Notes: a model not told the origin generated them from the letters alone. A stretch of DNA of 64,000 nucleotides from CAIWHR01 sp963713275 (GCA_963713275.1 CAVQLG010000010.1:1-64000), one strand, 5' to 3'. Shown: positions 35,340-46,004, counted from the stretch's first letter. Numbers and translations are program-made.

Positions 35340-35453
35340 CGTCGCCGAAGCGGCGCACTGTACCGCGTAGCGCCTCGTTCACTCAATCCTCGCGCGTCCG
35401 GCGCCGGCGCTGCCTGGCCTGTGCCGCCGGCGCCGCCTCCCCGGCCACGACCG

Positions 35454-36518
<1,065 letters not shown>

Positions 36519-36570
36519 GCGCCTGCGAGGCTGCGCTCCGCCGCACTCGCCTTTCCTTACCCACGCCGCC

Positions 36571-37224
36571 GTGCCCCTGCCGCGCATCACCGTTCTCATC
36601 TCGGGGCGCGGCTCGAACCTCGCCGCGCTGCTCGAAGCCGAGAAGAACGGCAGCCTGCGGGGCATCGTTCATACGGTGATCAGCAATCGCGCCGACGCGG
36701 CCGGCCTCGCGATCGCGCTGGCGCACGGCGCGCGGATCAACGTCGTCGATCACCGCGCGCATGCCGACCGGAACGGGTTCGACGCGGCGCTGGCCGAGGC
36801 CGTGGACGCCGGGCGCCCCGACCTCGTCGTCCTGGCGGGCTTCATGCGCATCCTGGGGCCCGCCTTCGTCGCGCGCTACGCCAACCGGATGCTCAATATC
36901 CACCCCTCGCTGCTGCCGGCGTACCCCGGCCTGCACACGCACCGCCGGGCGCTGGACGACGGCGTGCGGATCCACGGCTGTACCGTGCATTTCGTCACTG
37001 CGGACCTCGACCACGGCCCGATCGTGGGTCAGGCGGTCGTGCCCGTGCTGCCCGACGACGACGAGACGAAGCTGGCCGCGCGGGTCCTCGCTGCCGAGCA
37101 CCGGCTGCTGCCGGCCGCGGTGCGCGCGTTCTGCGACGGCCGGCTGTCGGTCGACGGGCGCCGCGTGCGCGTCGCGGGCGAGCGGACCTCGGCCTCCGGG
37201 GCGTTGTTCGTCCCCGCAGTGTAG
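36571..37224 (+). CDS. purN: Phosphoribosylglycinamide formyltransferase (folate-dependent)
   Basis: Transfers a formyl group from 10-formyl-THF to GAR. The 217-aa PurN has the phosphate loop LISGRGSNLAAL, the catalytic Asn/His region MLNIHPSLLPAYPGLHTH and the HGCTVHFVTADLDHGPII-like segment with the conserved aspartate. GTG 36571 (MPLPRITVLISG) is the only start that gives the standard N-terminus. It is cotranscribed with purM, possibly extending into the DUF3108 gene 89 bp downstream. Confidence 0.96.
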   Translation: MPLPRITVLISGRGSNLAALLEAEKNGSLRGIVHTVISNRADAAGLAIALAHGARINVVDHRAHADRNGFDAALAEAVDAGRPDLVVLAGFMRILGPAFVARYANRMLNIHPSLLPAYPGLHTHRRALDDGVRIHGCTVHFVTADLDHGPIVGQAVVPVLPDDDETKLAARVLAAEHRLLPAAVRAFCDGRLSVDGRRVRVAGERTSASGALFVPAV

Positions 37225-37313
37225 ATTCCGCCCGCGCGAATGAACGCCCCGGTCGCCGTGCGGTGCCGGCAGCCTCGCGGGAACGCGCTGCGCTCTCGCC
37301 CATCTAAGTTCTC

Positions 37314-38384
37314 TTGAACCCGACCCAGGTCCTTGGCCGTCTGCGCGCCGCGGGCGCGAACCGCGCCGGGGCGAGGCGCGTGCTCGGCGCCGCGCTGGCG
37401 CTGTCGGTCGCCGTCCACGTCGGCTTCTCGCTCTGGCCGGTGGCGCCGCCGGCGCGCCCCGACGCCGAACCGTTACAGGCGACGCTCACCGAAATGCCTC
37501 CCCCACCCAGGGCCGCGCCCGCGGCGCCGGCACCCGGCCGCGTCAAGGCGAAACCGCGCCGCGCCAAGCCGGTGCCGGTGCCGCTCAGCGCGCCGGTAAT
37601 CGCCGCGGCCCCGGAGCCGGACGCCATCGAACCCACGGCCGAGGCGATCGCCGCCGGCCCGGAGCTGCCGCCGCCCCCGCCGGAGCTCGCCGTCACCGAG
37701 GAAGCGGCACCTCCGGTTTCGACCCCTGACCAGACGCTGCCGCCCCGCGTCGACCTCGTCTACAAGGCGTTCTTCGGCACGCAGGGCTTCCTGATCGGCG
37801 ACGCGGTGTACCGCTTCGAGCACGCGGACGGGCACTACCGGATCGCCACCGTGGGCGAGGCGCGCGGCCTCGCCGCGCTGTTGCTGCGCGGCCAGGGTCG
37901 CCTGGAAAGCCGCGGGACCATCACCGCGCGCGGGCTGCAACCCTTGGAGTTCAACGTCGAGCGCGGCAGCCGCGACCGCCGTGAGACGGCCCTGTTCGAT
38001 TGGGAGACCGGGATCGTCACGCTGCACGAGCAGAAGACCGAGGCGCTGGACCTGCCGACGTTCGACCCGCTGACGATCCTGTGGCAGTTCTACTTCGCGC
38101 ATCCCGCCGACGACCGGTTCGGCTTCGCCGTCGCCACGACGCGCCGCGTCGCGCGCTTCCAGTTTGCCCGGGAGGGCACCGAGCGCGTCGCGTGGCCGGC
38201 CGGCGAGGTCGACACCGAGCGCTGGCACCGCCGCAGCGAGGATGGCAAGACCGAAGCCATCGTCTGGCTGGCGCCGTCGCTCAGCTACATTCCCGTCAAG
38301 ATGCGGGTTTCGAACACGACCCGCGGCACCGTCGAAGCGCTGCTCGACTCGATCCGCGCCGACCAGGTCCTCGCCCGGCAATGA
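37314..38384 (+). CDS. DUF3108 domain protein
   Basis: A 356-aa protein of unknown function. It starts at a TTG and has an N-terminal hydrophobic segment (about 22-42, VLGAALALSVAVHVGFSLWP) that probably anchors it in the inner membrane. A Pro/Ala-rich periplasmic linker (about 45-140) and a DUF3108 domain (about 145-350, LVYKAFFGTQGFLIGDAVYRF to SYIPVKMRV) follow. Relatives are predicted periplasmic beta-rich proteins found beside purN in betaproteobacteria. Its stop overlaps the ATG of the methyltransferase gene. Confidence 0.8.
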   Translation: MNPTQVLGRLRAAGANRAGARRVLGAALALSVAVHVGFSLWPVAPPARPDAEPLQATLTEMPPPPRAAPAAPAPGRVKAKPRRAKPVPVPLSAPVIAAAPEPDAIEPTAEAIAAGPELPPPPPELAVTEEAAPPVSTPDQTLPPRVDLVYKAFFGTQGFLIGDAVYRFEHADGHYRIATVGEARGLAALLLRGQGRLESRGTITARGLQPLEFNVERGSRDRRETALFDWETGIVTLHEQKTEALDLPTFDPLTILWQFYFAHPADDRFGFAVATTRRVARFQFAREGTERVAWPAGEVDTERWHRRSEDGKTEAIVWLAPSLSYIPVKMRVSNTTRGTVEALLDSIRADQVLARQ

Positions 38385-39638
38385 CCCTGCACGGCAACCA
38401 GGTGGCCGGCCTCGCCGCCGCGATTGCCGAGCTCCGTCCCCTGCGCGCGCCGGCCGACGCAATGCTGTACCAGCATTTCCGGCGCCACCCGGAGATCGGC
38501 CGCGCCGACCGGGCGTTCATCACCGAGGGCGTGTTCGCGTACCTGCGCCGGCGCCGCTCGATCGAGGCGCTGGCCGGCACGACGCTGCCGCAGAGGCTCG
38601 CGCTGGCGACCCTGGTGCGGGCCCTCGGCCACAGCGTGCCCGACCTGGAAGCGCTCGTCCGCGCGGCCGACGCGCGCTGGTTGCGCGAGTTCAAGGCGCG
38701 TTGCGACGAGGCGCTCGACGCCGCGACGCAGGCCGAGCTGCCCGACTGGCTCTGGCAGCGTTTGGGCGCGATCTACGGCGAGGAAGACCGCGCCGAGCTC
38801 GCGCGCGCGCTGCTCGCGCCGGCCCCGCTCGACTTGCGGATCAACCCGCTGCGAACGACCCGCGACGCCGCCCGCGCGGCGCTCGCGGCGGACGGCATCG
38901 CCGCCGCGCACACACCCTGGTCCCCGCTGGGGCTGCGGGTCCAGGGTCGCCCCTCGCTCGCGAAGCACCCGCTTCTCCTCAAGGGCGACATCGAGGTCCA
39001 GGACGAAGGCAGCCAGCTCGTCGGCCTGCTGGTCGCCCCGAGGCGCAGCGACATGGTTGTCGATTTCTGCGCCGGAGCGGGCGGCAAGGCGCTCCTCCTC
39101 GGGGCGCTGATGCGCTCGCAGGGCCGGGTGTACGCGTTCGACACCGTCGACACGCGGCTTGCCCGGATCAAGCCGCGGTTGGCCCGTTCGGGGCTTTCGA
39201 ACGTGCACCCGCAACTCATCGCCAACGAACGCGACCCCCGCATCAGGCGCCTCGCCGGCAAGATCGACCGGGTGCTGGCCGATGTTCCGTGCACGGGATT
39301 CGGCACGCTGCGGCGCAATCCGGACCTCAAGTGGCGCCAGCCCGAGAGCGCGGTCGCCGAGTTCGTCGCGAAGCAGCGCGCCATTCTCGACGCGGCGGCG
39401 ACGCTGGCGAAGCCCGGCGGGCGGCTCGTCTACGCGACCTGCAGCATCCTGCTCGGACGAGAACCAGGGGGTCGTCGACGGTTTCCTCGCCGCCCATGCG
39501 GATTTCCGCGCCGGCGACGCGGCGGCCGCGCTGGCGCACGCGGGCTGCGCCCTCGCTGCGGGGCCGACGCTGCAACTCCTGCCGCACCGGCATGGCTGCG
39601 ACGGGCTTTTCGCCGCCATCCTCGAACGCGAGAAATGA
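38381..39638 (+). pseudogene. RsmB/NOP2-like RNA m5C methyltransferase, one frameshift
   Basis: SAM-dependent methyltransferase of the NOL1/NOP2/Sun family that methylates cytosine in rRNA or tRNA. The SAM site VVDFCAGAGGKALLLGA, the DVPCTGFGTLRRNPDLKW motif with a catalytic cysteine, and YATCSILL with the second cysteine are present. After that point the frame breaks near 39455. Removing one G restores DENQGVVDGFLAAHADF and a family-typical C-terminus ending LFAAILEREK. It begins with ATG overlapping the upstream stop and ends overlapping the PLD gene start. The lesion is downstream of all catalytic motifs and may be an assembly error. Confidence 0.82.
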
Positions 39639-40285
39639 GCGCCCAGGGCGAGCACCGGACCGCGCGCGCCCCCCCGCGCCCCGTGCGATCGCCGCGCCGC
39701 CGGGCCGCGGCGGCGATGGCGCTGGCCGTCTTCGGCCTCGCGGGCGCGGTGCCGCCGGCGCTGGCCGCGGTCGAGGTTCCCGGATCCGGCACGGTCGAGC
39801 TCGCGTTCACTCCGGGGGATGCGATCGACGCGCGCATCGTCGCCGCGATCGACGCCGCCAAGCGCGAGGTGCTGGTCCTCGCGTACGCGTTCACGCAGCA
39901 GAAGATCGCTCGCGCGCTGATCGCCGCGCACGCGCGCGGCGTCGCGGTCGAGGTCGTCGCCGACCGGACTCAGACGCTGGAAACCCCGCACAGCGCGATC
40001 CCGCTGCTCGCCGCCGCAGGCGTCCCGGTCTGGCTCGACGGCAACTTCGCCGCCGCCCACAACAAGGTCGTCGTCGTCGACGGCGGGCTCGCCCGCGCGA
40101 CGACGGTCACCGGCAGCTACAACTTCACCAGCTCCGCGCAACGGCGCAACGCGGAGAACGTCGCGATCTTCCACAACAACGCCGGCGTCGCGCAGGCGTA
40201 CCGCGCCTATTTCAAGCGGCTGCAGGCGCGCGCGCAGCGCATGGAGGACGCCGACGCCGCCCCCGAGCGTCCGCCGCGCCGCTGA
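39635..40285 (+). CDS. Phospholipase D-family nuclease-like protein, exported
   Basis: A 216-aa protein with an Arg-rich, long signal peptide (about 1-44, ALAVFGLAGAVPPALA) and one HKD motif (HNKVVVVDGGLARA, then TGSYNFTSSAQRRNAEN). Single-HKD members such as Nuc act as dimeric endonucleases and others cleave phosphodiesters in lipids. Size and context suit a periplasmic nuclease. ATG 39635 overlaps the preceding stop (ATGA). Confidence 0.82.
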   Translation: MSAQGEHRTARAPPRPVRSPRRRAAAAMALAVFGLAGAVPPALAAVEVPGSGTVELAFTPGDAIDARIVAAIDAAKREVLVLAYAFTQQKIARALIAAHARGVAVEVVADRTQTLETPHSAIPLLAAAGVPVWLDGNFAAAHNKVVVVDGGLARATTVTGSYNFTSSAQRRNAENVAIFHNNAGVAQAYRAYFKRLQARAQRMEDADAAPERPPRR

Positions 40286-40342
40286 CGGGACCTGCCGGTC
40301 CCGAGGCCGCGGCCAAGAGCACGCTCGATTAGAATCCCCGCC

Positions 40343-41680
40343 ATGCTTCCCACGATCGACTTCTCCCGGGTCGAGGCCGCGCTGGCCCACCCCGCCGGCT
40401 GGCTCGAGCTGGCGCTGGTGCTCGCCTGCTTCGCCCTCGGCTGGATCGCCGACCGGCGGCTCCGGGTGAAGGCCGACGACGCGCACGAGGTGATCCGCGT
40501 CGGCGCCGGCGGGGTCAACCGGCTCATCTTCCCGCTCGTCACCCTGCTGCTGCTCCTCGCGTGCACCTACTTCTTCCAGCGCTTGCGCGCGCCGTTCTTT
40601 CTCTCCCTCGCGCTGCCGCTGGTGATCGCGCTCGCGGTCATCCGCATCATCGTCTACGCGCTGCGCGGCATCTTCCCGCGCGCCTCCTGGCTCGCGACGT
40701 CCGAGCGCGCCGTGTCGCTGACGGTCTGGGGCATCCTCGCCCTGTACTTCCTCGGCGTGATGCACGACGTCGTCCGCGATCTCGACGCCCTGGAGATCCC
40801 GATCGGCAGGAGCCGCATCTCCGTGCTGGATATCGGAACCGCGGTGCTGGTCGTCCTGCTGACGCTTACCTTGGCGCTGTGGCTTTCGGGATTCGTCGAG
40901 AAGCGGTTGATGCGCGCGGAGCGCCTCGACAGCAGCCTGCGAGCCCTGGCGGCGAAGGCGGTGCGCGGGGTGCTGCTGATCCTCGCCGTGCTCATCGCGC
41001 TCAACGCGCTCGGCATCGATCTCACCTTGTTGTCGGTGTTCGGCGGCGCGCTCGGCGTCGGCATCGGCCTCGGCCTGCAGAAGCTCGCCAGCAACTACAT
41101 CGCCGGCTTCACGATCCTGCTGGACCGCTCGATCCGGCTGGGGGACATGATCACCGTCGACAACCGCTTCGGGGTCGTCTCCAAGGTCACCGCGCGGTAC
41201 GTCGTCGTGAAGAGCCTCGACGGCGTCGAGGCGGTCGTGCCGAACGAGACGCTGGTGACCACCACCGTGCTCAATCACTCGTACTCGACCCGCGAGATCC
41301 GGATCGCGATCCCGGTCCAGGTGAGCTACGGCAGCGACCTCGAGCTTGCGTTGCGGCTGATGGAAGCGGCAGCGCAGGCGGAGCCGCGGGTGCTGAAGAC
41401 GCCGAACCCGCCGGTTGCGTTCGTGATGCGGTTCGCCGACAGCGGCGTCGACCTCGAGCTCGGGGTGTGGATCAACGACCCCGAGAACGGGCAGGGCAAC
41501 CTGCGCAGCTCGATCAATCTCGCGGTCTGGCGGGCGTTCCAGGCGCATGGCATCGACATCCCGTTCCCGCAGCGCGAAGTACGCATCGTCGGTGGTGGGC
41601 CCACGGCGCCGCCGGTCGGCGCACGCCCGATCGGGGGGGAAGACGCCGGTGGCGCCGTCGCAGCGCCTCCGGCCGTCTGA
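40343..41680 (+). CDS. Small-conductance mechanosensitive channel, MscS family
   Basis: A 445-aa inner-membrane protein with about four to five membrane segments, then the MscS pore helix and beta domain (GVGIGLGLQKLASNYIAGF, LLDRSIRLGDMITVD, VVVKSLDGVEAVVPNETLV, LNHSYSTREIRI). It would release solutes on hypo-osmotic shock. The extra N-terminal helices place it among the longer MscS-like channels rather than the 286-aa MscS type. The short C-terminal tail is Gly/Pro/Ala-rich. Confidence 0.88.
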   Translation: MLPTIDFSRVEAALAHPAGWLELALVLACFALGWIADRRLRVKADDAHEVIRVGAGGVNRLIFPLVTLLLLLACTYFFQRLRAPFFLSLALPLVIALAVIRIIVYALRGIFPRASWLATSERAVSLTVWGILALYFLGVMHDVVRDLDALEIPIGRSRISVLDIGTAVLVVLLTLTLALWLSGFVEKRLMRAERLDSSLRALAAKAVRGVLLILAVLIALNALGIDLTLLSVFGGALGVGIGLGLQKLASNYIAGFTILLDRSIRLGDMITVDNRFGVVSKVTARYVVVKSLDGVEAVVPNETLVTTTVLNHSYSTREIRIAIPVQVSYGSDLELALRLMEAAAQAEPRVLKTPNPPVAFVMRFADSGVDLELGVWINDPENGQGNLRSSINLAVWRAFQAHGIDIPFPQREVRIVGGGPTAPPVGARPIGGEDAGGAVAAPPAV

Positions 41681-41753
41681 TCGCGCCCTGTCATTGCCAG
41701 TCGTCCGGTGAAGAATTCGGTCCGCCGGCAGGCCGCGACGGTGCCCCGCAGGG

Positions 41754-41759
41754 TAAAAT
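41754..41759 (+). promoter_or_regulatory. Possible -10 element of the desaturase gene
   Basis: TAAAAT about 38 bp before the ATG, in the 116-bp gap after the mscS-like gene. No strong -35 was seen. Position supports an independent promoter for the desaturase. Confidence 0.4.
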
Positions 41760-41796
41760 CGTTCATTTCCACTCTGCCGGCCGTGCCGGAGTTCCG

Positions 41797-43008
41797 ATGC
41801 CTTCCGACCTCCTGTCCTTTCTCGCCCATGGCCTCCTGCCGCTCCCGTGGTGGGGCTATGTCATCGTCACGCTCGCGCTGACGCACATCACCATCGCCGG
41901 CGTCACGCTCTATCTGCACCGCCACTCCGCGCACCGCGCGCTCGACCTGGCACCGCCGGTCAGCCACTTCTTCCGGTTCTGGCTGTGGCTGACGACCGGG
42001 ATGCTGACCAAGGAGTGGACCGCGATCCACCGCAAGCACCACGCCAAGTGCGAGACCGCCGAGGATCCGCACAGCCCGCAGACGCGCGGCCTCGCGACGG
42101 TCCTGTTCCGCGGCGCGGAGCTCTACCGCGCCGAGGCGAAGAACCAGGAGACGCTCGAGAAGTACGGCAAGGGCACGCCCGACGACTGGATCGAGCGCAA
42201 CCTCTACTCCCGCTACGCGTGGCAGGGCGTCGGCTTGATGCTGGCGGTCGATCTCGTGCTGTTCGGCCCGATCGGCGCGACGATCTGGGCGGTGCAGATG
42301 CTCTGGATTCCCGTCAACGCCGCCGGCGTCATCAACGGGATCGGGCACTACTGGGGCTACCGCAACTTCGCCTCGGCGGACGCGTCGACGAACATCGTGC
42401 CGTGGGGCATACTCATCGGCGGCGAGGAACTGCACAACAACCACCACGCCTACGGCTCTTCGGCGAAGTTCTCGTCGCGCTGGTTCGAATTCGACCTGGG
42501 CTGGGCCTACATCCGCATCCTCTCGGCGCTGCGCCTCGCCAAGGTGCGCAAGGTCGCCCCGAAACTGCACGTGGCCGCCGCGCCGAAGCCGATCCCCGAT
42601 TTCGCGACGCTGCACGCGGTGATCGAGCACCGCTACACCGTCGTGGCCGCGTACGCCCGCACGCTGCGCGCGACCTGCGCGGCCGAGATCGCGGCGTTGC
42701 GGGAACGCGTGGGTCGCGCCGAGCTGCGCGACATCCCCAATCTCGCCCGCCTCAAGCGCTGGCTGTCGAGCGAATCCAGCGAGGCGTTGCCGGTCGGCGA
42801 GCGGGCCACGCTCGCCCGCGCGATGGAGAACAGCAAGGCGTTGCAGACGATCTACGCGATGCGCAGGGACCTCGACCGCATCTGGGGGCGCTCGACCGAA
42901 TCCCGCGAGCAGCTTCTCGCCCGCCTGCAGGATTGGTGCCGGCGTGCCGACGCTTCGGGCATCGTGCCGCTGGCCCAGTTCTCGCAGCAGCTGCGCCGCT
43001 ACGCCTGA
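41797..43008 (+). CDS. Fatty acid desaturase (acyl-CoA/acyl-lipid delta-9 type)
   Basis: Membrane di-iron enzyme that introduces a double bond into fatty acyl chains, 403 aa. The three histidine boxes are HRHSAHR, HRKHH and HNNHH, separated by hydrophobic segments (for example WWGYVIVTLALTHITIAGVT). A charged, coiled C-terminal extension of about 150 residues (from about 250) is longer than in minimal desaturases and has no known motif. Its own -10 and a strong terminator flank it, so it looks monocistronic. Confidence 0.9.
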   Translation: MPSDLLSFLAHGLLPLPWWGYVIVTLALTHITIAGVTLYLHRHSAHRALDLAPPVSHFFRFWLWLTTGMLTKEWTAIHRKHHAKCETAEDPHSPQTRGLATVLFRGAELYRAEAKNQETLEKYGKGTPDDWIERNLYSRYAWQGVGLMLAVDLVLFGPIGATIWAVQMLWIPVNAAGVINGIGHYWGYRNFASADASTNIVPWGILIGGEELHNNHHAYGSSAKFSSRWFEFDLGWAYIRILSALRLAKVRKVAPKLHVAAAPKPIPDFATLHAVIEHRYTVVAAYARTLRATCAAEIAALRERVGRAELRDIPNLARLKRWLSSESSEALPVGERATLARAMENSKALQTIYAMRRDLDRIWGRSTESREQLLARLQDWCRRADASGIVPLAQFSQQLRRYA

Positions 43009-43049
43009 GCGCCGGGGCGCGCCCGCGCGCAACCGGACCGGACGAACGC

Positions 43050-43077
43050 AAAAGGCCCGCGACACCGCGGGCCTTTT
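43050..43077. terminator. Bidirectional rho-independent terminator
   Basis: GGCCCGCG and CGCGGGCC (43054-43061, 43066-43073) form a stem flanked by A4 on the left and T4 on the right. It separates the convergent desaturase and rpmB-rpmG units and can act on both strands. Confidence 0.85.
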
Positions 43078-43121
43078 CGCTGCGTCCGGTTCGACGCACC
43101 CGGACCTAATCGCGCTCGGGA

Positions 43122-43277
43122 TTACTTGAGCTTGGTTTCCTTGTACGCGACGTGCTTGCGCGCGACGGGATCGAACTTCTTGATCTCCATCTTCTCGGGC
43201 ATGAGCTTCTTGTTCTTCGTCGTCGTGTAGAAATGGCCGGTGCCGGCCGTCGATTCGAGCTTGATCTTGTCGCGCAT
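43122..43277 (-). CDS. rpmG: Ribosomal protein L33
   Basis: A 51-aa large-subunit ribosomal protein: MRDKIKLESTAGTGHFYTTT at the start and KFDPVARKHVAYKETKLK at the end, matching L33 in length and sequence. It lacks the zinc-ribbon cysteine pairs, so it belongs to the C-minus form. Start ATG 43277, 23 bp after rpmB with which it is cotranscribed. Confidence 0.97.
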   Translation of the reverse strand: MRDKIKLESTAGTGHFYTTTKNKKLMPEKMEIKKFDPVARKHVAYKETKLK

Positions 43278-43300
43278 GATCGTGGTCTCCGTGCGTCAGG

Positions 43301-43537
43301 TCAAACGCGTTCGCCGCGCGCCCGCATCTCGCCCAGCACGACGTCGAGGCCCTTCTTGTCGATCGTGCGCAGTGCGGCGTTGGTCAGGCGCAGGCTCACC
43401 CACCGGTTCTCGCTCTCGAGCCAGAAGCGGCGTTGCTGGAGATTGGGCAGGAAGCGACGCCGCGTCTTGTTGTTGGCGTGCGAGACGTTGTGGCCCACGA
43501 TCGGGCGCTTGCCGGTAACTTGACAGACTCGAGCCAT
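43301..43537 (-). CDS. rpmB: Ribosomal protein L28
   Basis: A 78-aa large-subunit ribosomal protein (MARVCQVTGKRPIVGHNVSH, ANNKTRRRFLPNL). I chose ATG 43537 because it gives the standard L28 N-terminus and has GGAG 7 bp upstream; a longer reading adds 16 non-conserved residues. A strong sigma70 promoter lies directly upstream, and the insertion sequence begins beyond it. Confidence 0.98.
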   Translation of the reverse strand: MARVCQVTGKRPIVGHNVSHANNKTRRRFLPNLQQRRFWLESENRWVSLRLTNAALRTIDKKGLDVVLGEMRARGERV

Positions 43538-43583
43538 GGCTCGCTCCTTCCAGATCAGGACACGCATTCCGCGAAGCCGACGC

Positions 43584-43613
43584 ATTATAGCGTTGGCGGC
43601 GTCAGGAAATCAA
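43584..43613 (-). promoter_or_regulatory. sigma70 promoter of rpmB-rpmG
   Basis: Minus strand TTGATT (43613-43608), 18-bp spacer, TATAAT (43589-43584), about 45 bp before rpmB. This is the best match to the sigma70 consensus seen in the window. Confidence 0.8.
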
Positions 43614-43620
43614 CGCCCAC

Positions 43621-43629
43621 GCGGCTGCG
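43621..43629. repeat. Left 9-bp target site duplication
   Basis: GCGGCTGCG lies immediately outside the left inverted repeat of the insertion sequence and is repeated exactly at 45135-45143 outside the right end. Confidence 0.85.
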
Positions 43630-45134
43630 GGGTGCAATCGGAAGTGCGACTGACGCCGGGGGAGGTGGATGGCGGTGGCATTCGGCGCTGGACAAATGGG
43701 CGCAGGTAAGGTAAATGATCGTGGGTAACTTCACCCTGGAGCGAAACCCATGGCGGAACATTGGTCGGAAATCGAGGGGCGACTGAGGCCGAGTCGGAGT
43801 TTGGAGGAGCGGTTGCGGGATCTTCCCGAGCTCAGGGCCAAGTTCGAGTCGTTGTTGGTGGTGGTCGAGAACGCGGCCGGCGAGGTGGAGAAGGCGGCGG
43901 AGGCGGAGCGGCGGGTGACCGAGGAACTGCGGCAGCTGGGCAACGAGGCCTTGCACGGCTGGGCGCGACGGCAAGCGGAGCGGAAGGCAGGAGAGCTGGC
44001 GCAACAACCGGGCGTGCAGCGGAAGGAAAAAAAAACGTCTACTGGCAGACCCGGTACGGCAGGATCGAAGTAGCCGAGCAGATCTTCCGGCAGGGGAGCA
44101 GCGGGCCGGAGATCCGGCCGTTTACGCGTTCGGCGGAGGTGGTCTGCCGCGGCTGCTCGGAGCCGCTGCAGCGAGCGATCGTCGATTTTGGGGCGGACGC
44201 GCCCGCGGCGCGCATTCCGCAGAAGCTGAAGGAGCATTACGGTATCGAGGTGTCCGCCAGTACGTGCTGGCCGATCGTCTTGCGGCATGCCGAGGCGATC
44301 GACGAGCGCCCGAAAGCGCCCGCGCAGATCCCGGAACGAGACGGGGTGGCGCAACTGATCGGCGAGATCGACGGCAGCATGATTCCCGTCGTGGAGACGG
44401 CCGCACCGAAAGCAGAGAGCCCGCCAGTGGACCGCCGCAAGACCCGCCAGGTGGGCTGGAAGGAAGCGCGTTTGAGTCTGGTCCATCCGCCGGGCTCGGT
44501 CACCCCGGTGTTCGGCGCCACCGTGGGCCCGCCCGATCAGGTCGGAGCGACGCTGTTGCGCGCTGCGGTTCGGGCCGGACTGGGGCGGCAGACCAAGGTC
44601 CACGTGGTCGGCGACGGCGCCGAATGGATTGCTGATCAGGTGGATGAGCAATTCGGACTCCACGGCGAGTTTCTGGTCGATTTCTACCACGTTTGTGACT
44701 ACCTGGTGGCCGCCGGGAAGACCATCCCCGGCGCGGAGCCGAGGGCCTGGCTAGAAACGCAGAAAGAGCGGCTGAAACAGAACCGTCTCCAGGACGTCGT
44801 CGCGGAACTGCAGCCCTTTCTCGAGGACGACACCGTTCCCGATGCCAACGCCCCGGTGCGCGCGGCGCATCGTTATCTCACCAATCGCCCGGGGCAGTTC
44901 AAGTATCAAGACGCGCTCGTGGCCGGGCTGCCCATCGGGTCCGGCGAAGTCGAAAGTGCACACCGTTACGTCATCCAGGACCGTCTCAAGCGGGCCGGCG
45001 CTTGGTGGAAACTGAAAAACGCCAAGCACATGCTGGCACTGCGTGTCTGCCGTGCCAACCAGGACTGGGACACCTACTGGCAATCCAGGCGTCAACAGGC
45101 CGCCTGATGCTCAGTCGCACTTCCGATTGCACCC
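43630..45134 (+). mobile_element. Complete ISKra4-like insertion sequence, 1505 bp
   Basis: Terminal inverted repeats of at least 24 bp begin GGGTGCAATCGGAAGTGCGA: 43630-43653 on the left, and 45111-45134 as the reverse complement on the right. A 9-bp direct duplication flanks them. One transposase is encoded in two overlapping phases. The intact ends, perfect duplication and open frames indicate recent insertion. It split the usual radC-rpmB spacing but left both genes and the rpmB promoter intact. Confidence 0.92.
43750..45107 (+). CDS. ISKra4-family transposase, made by -1 frameshifting
   Basis: The first phase starts at ATG 43750 (MAEHWSEIEGRLRPSRSLEE) and runs to 44073. The second phase continues to 45107. 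They overlap at nine A residues (44027-44035), where GAA AAA AAA slips back one base to give KKNVYWQTRYGR, joining into about 450 aa. The second part has ISKra4-family features: IGEIDGSMIPVVE, VVGDGAEWIADQ, FLVDFYHVCDYL and the acidic end motif GLPIGSGEVESAHRYVIQDR, consistent with a DDE-type catalytic core. Programmed frameshifting is known in part of this family. The slippage itself is inferred from the sequence. Confidence 0.88.
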
Positions 45135-45143
45135 GCGGCTGCG
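45135..45143. repeat. Right 9-bp target site duplication
   Basis: GCGGCTGCG directly follows the right inverted repeat and copies 43621-43629. Confidence 0.85.
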
Positions 45144-45213
45144 CGCGCCGCGCCGCAGCGGGCACCCCTTCGTTTCTGCGCCATTCCTCGACCACCGATC
45201 GCAGACGGCGCGC

Positions 45214-45888
45214 CTACAGCAGCCCACGCTCGGCAAGCGAGGTCAACCTCCCGCCCGCGATCACGAAGTGGTCGAGCGTGCGCACGTCGACGAGCGAGAG
45301 CGCCTGCTTCAACGCGAGTGTCAAGAGCTCGTCGGCGCGGCTGGGTTCGGCCAGGCCTGATGGATGGTTGTGCGCGAATATCACCGCCGCGGCGTTGCGG
45401 GCGAGCGCCGCCTTGACCACCTCGCGCGGGTACACGGAGGTCTGCGCCAGGGTCCCACGGAACAGCTCCTCCGCCGCGAGCAGCCGATTCTGGCTGTCGA
45501 GAAAGAGGCCGACGAAGACTTCGTAGGGCCGTTCCGCCAGGGCGAGACGGAGGTAGTCGCGCACCGCCTGCGGCGACTGGAGCGCGTCGCGCTCGGCGGC
45601 GACCTCGGTGAGCGACCGGCGAACGAGTTCGACCATCGCCGCGAGCTCGGCCGTCCGTGCCGTGCCGATGCCGCGCACCGTGGCGACCTCGGCGTGCGAC
45701 GCCGCGAAGAGGCCCGTGAGCGACCCAAAGCGCGCCAGCAGCGCACGCGCGATGTCGAGCGCGCTGACGCCGGCAAAGCCATGGCGCAGCACCAGCGACA
45801 GGAGCTCGGCGTCGGACAGCGCGCCCGCGCCGCGCGCGAGGAGGCGTTCACGGGGGCGCTCGCCGGCCGGCCAGTCGCTGATTCGCAT
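45214..45888 (-). CDS. radC: RadC/JAB1-MPN domain protein
   Basis: A 224-aa JAMM-fold protein (RadC/YicR). The N-terminal helix-hairpin-helix region (VRGIGTARTAELAAM) precedes a metal-binding motif FAHNHPSGLAEPSRAD, matching HxH(x)10D. The old link to recombination repair is no longer supported, and its real role is unknown. I used ATG 45888 (MRISDWPAGERPRERLL), the family start; a longer reading adds 43 residues that overlap the coaBC promoter region. It is the upstream neighbour of rpmB, now separated by the insertion sequence. Confidence 0.93.
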   Translation of the reverse strand: MRISDWPAGERPRERLLARGAGALSDAELLSLVLRHGFAGVSALDIARALLARFGSLTGLFAASHAEVATVRGIGTARTAELAAMVELVRRSLTEVAAERDALQSPQAVRDYLRLALAERPYEVFVGLFLDSQNRLLAAEELFRGTLAQTSVYPREVVKAALARNAAAVIFAHNHPSGLAEPSRADELLTLALKQALSLVDVRTLDHFVIAGGRLTSLAERGLL

Positions 45889-46004
45889 CGGTTGGACGCC
45901 CTGTTCGTTCGGGTGCGTGCCTGTGAGCGCGCGCACGCGCTGCCAGGCGCCATCGAGGGCAGTGTAAACTCCGCGCGAGAACGCCACCCTCTGCCAGATG
46001 GACG

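Noticed and set aside
43038..43080. CRISPR-like or other array at the desaturase 3' end
   Set aside because: The repeat is a simple terminator hairpin.
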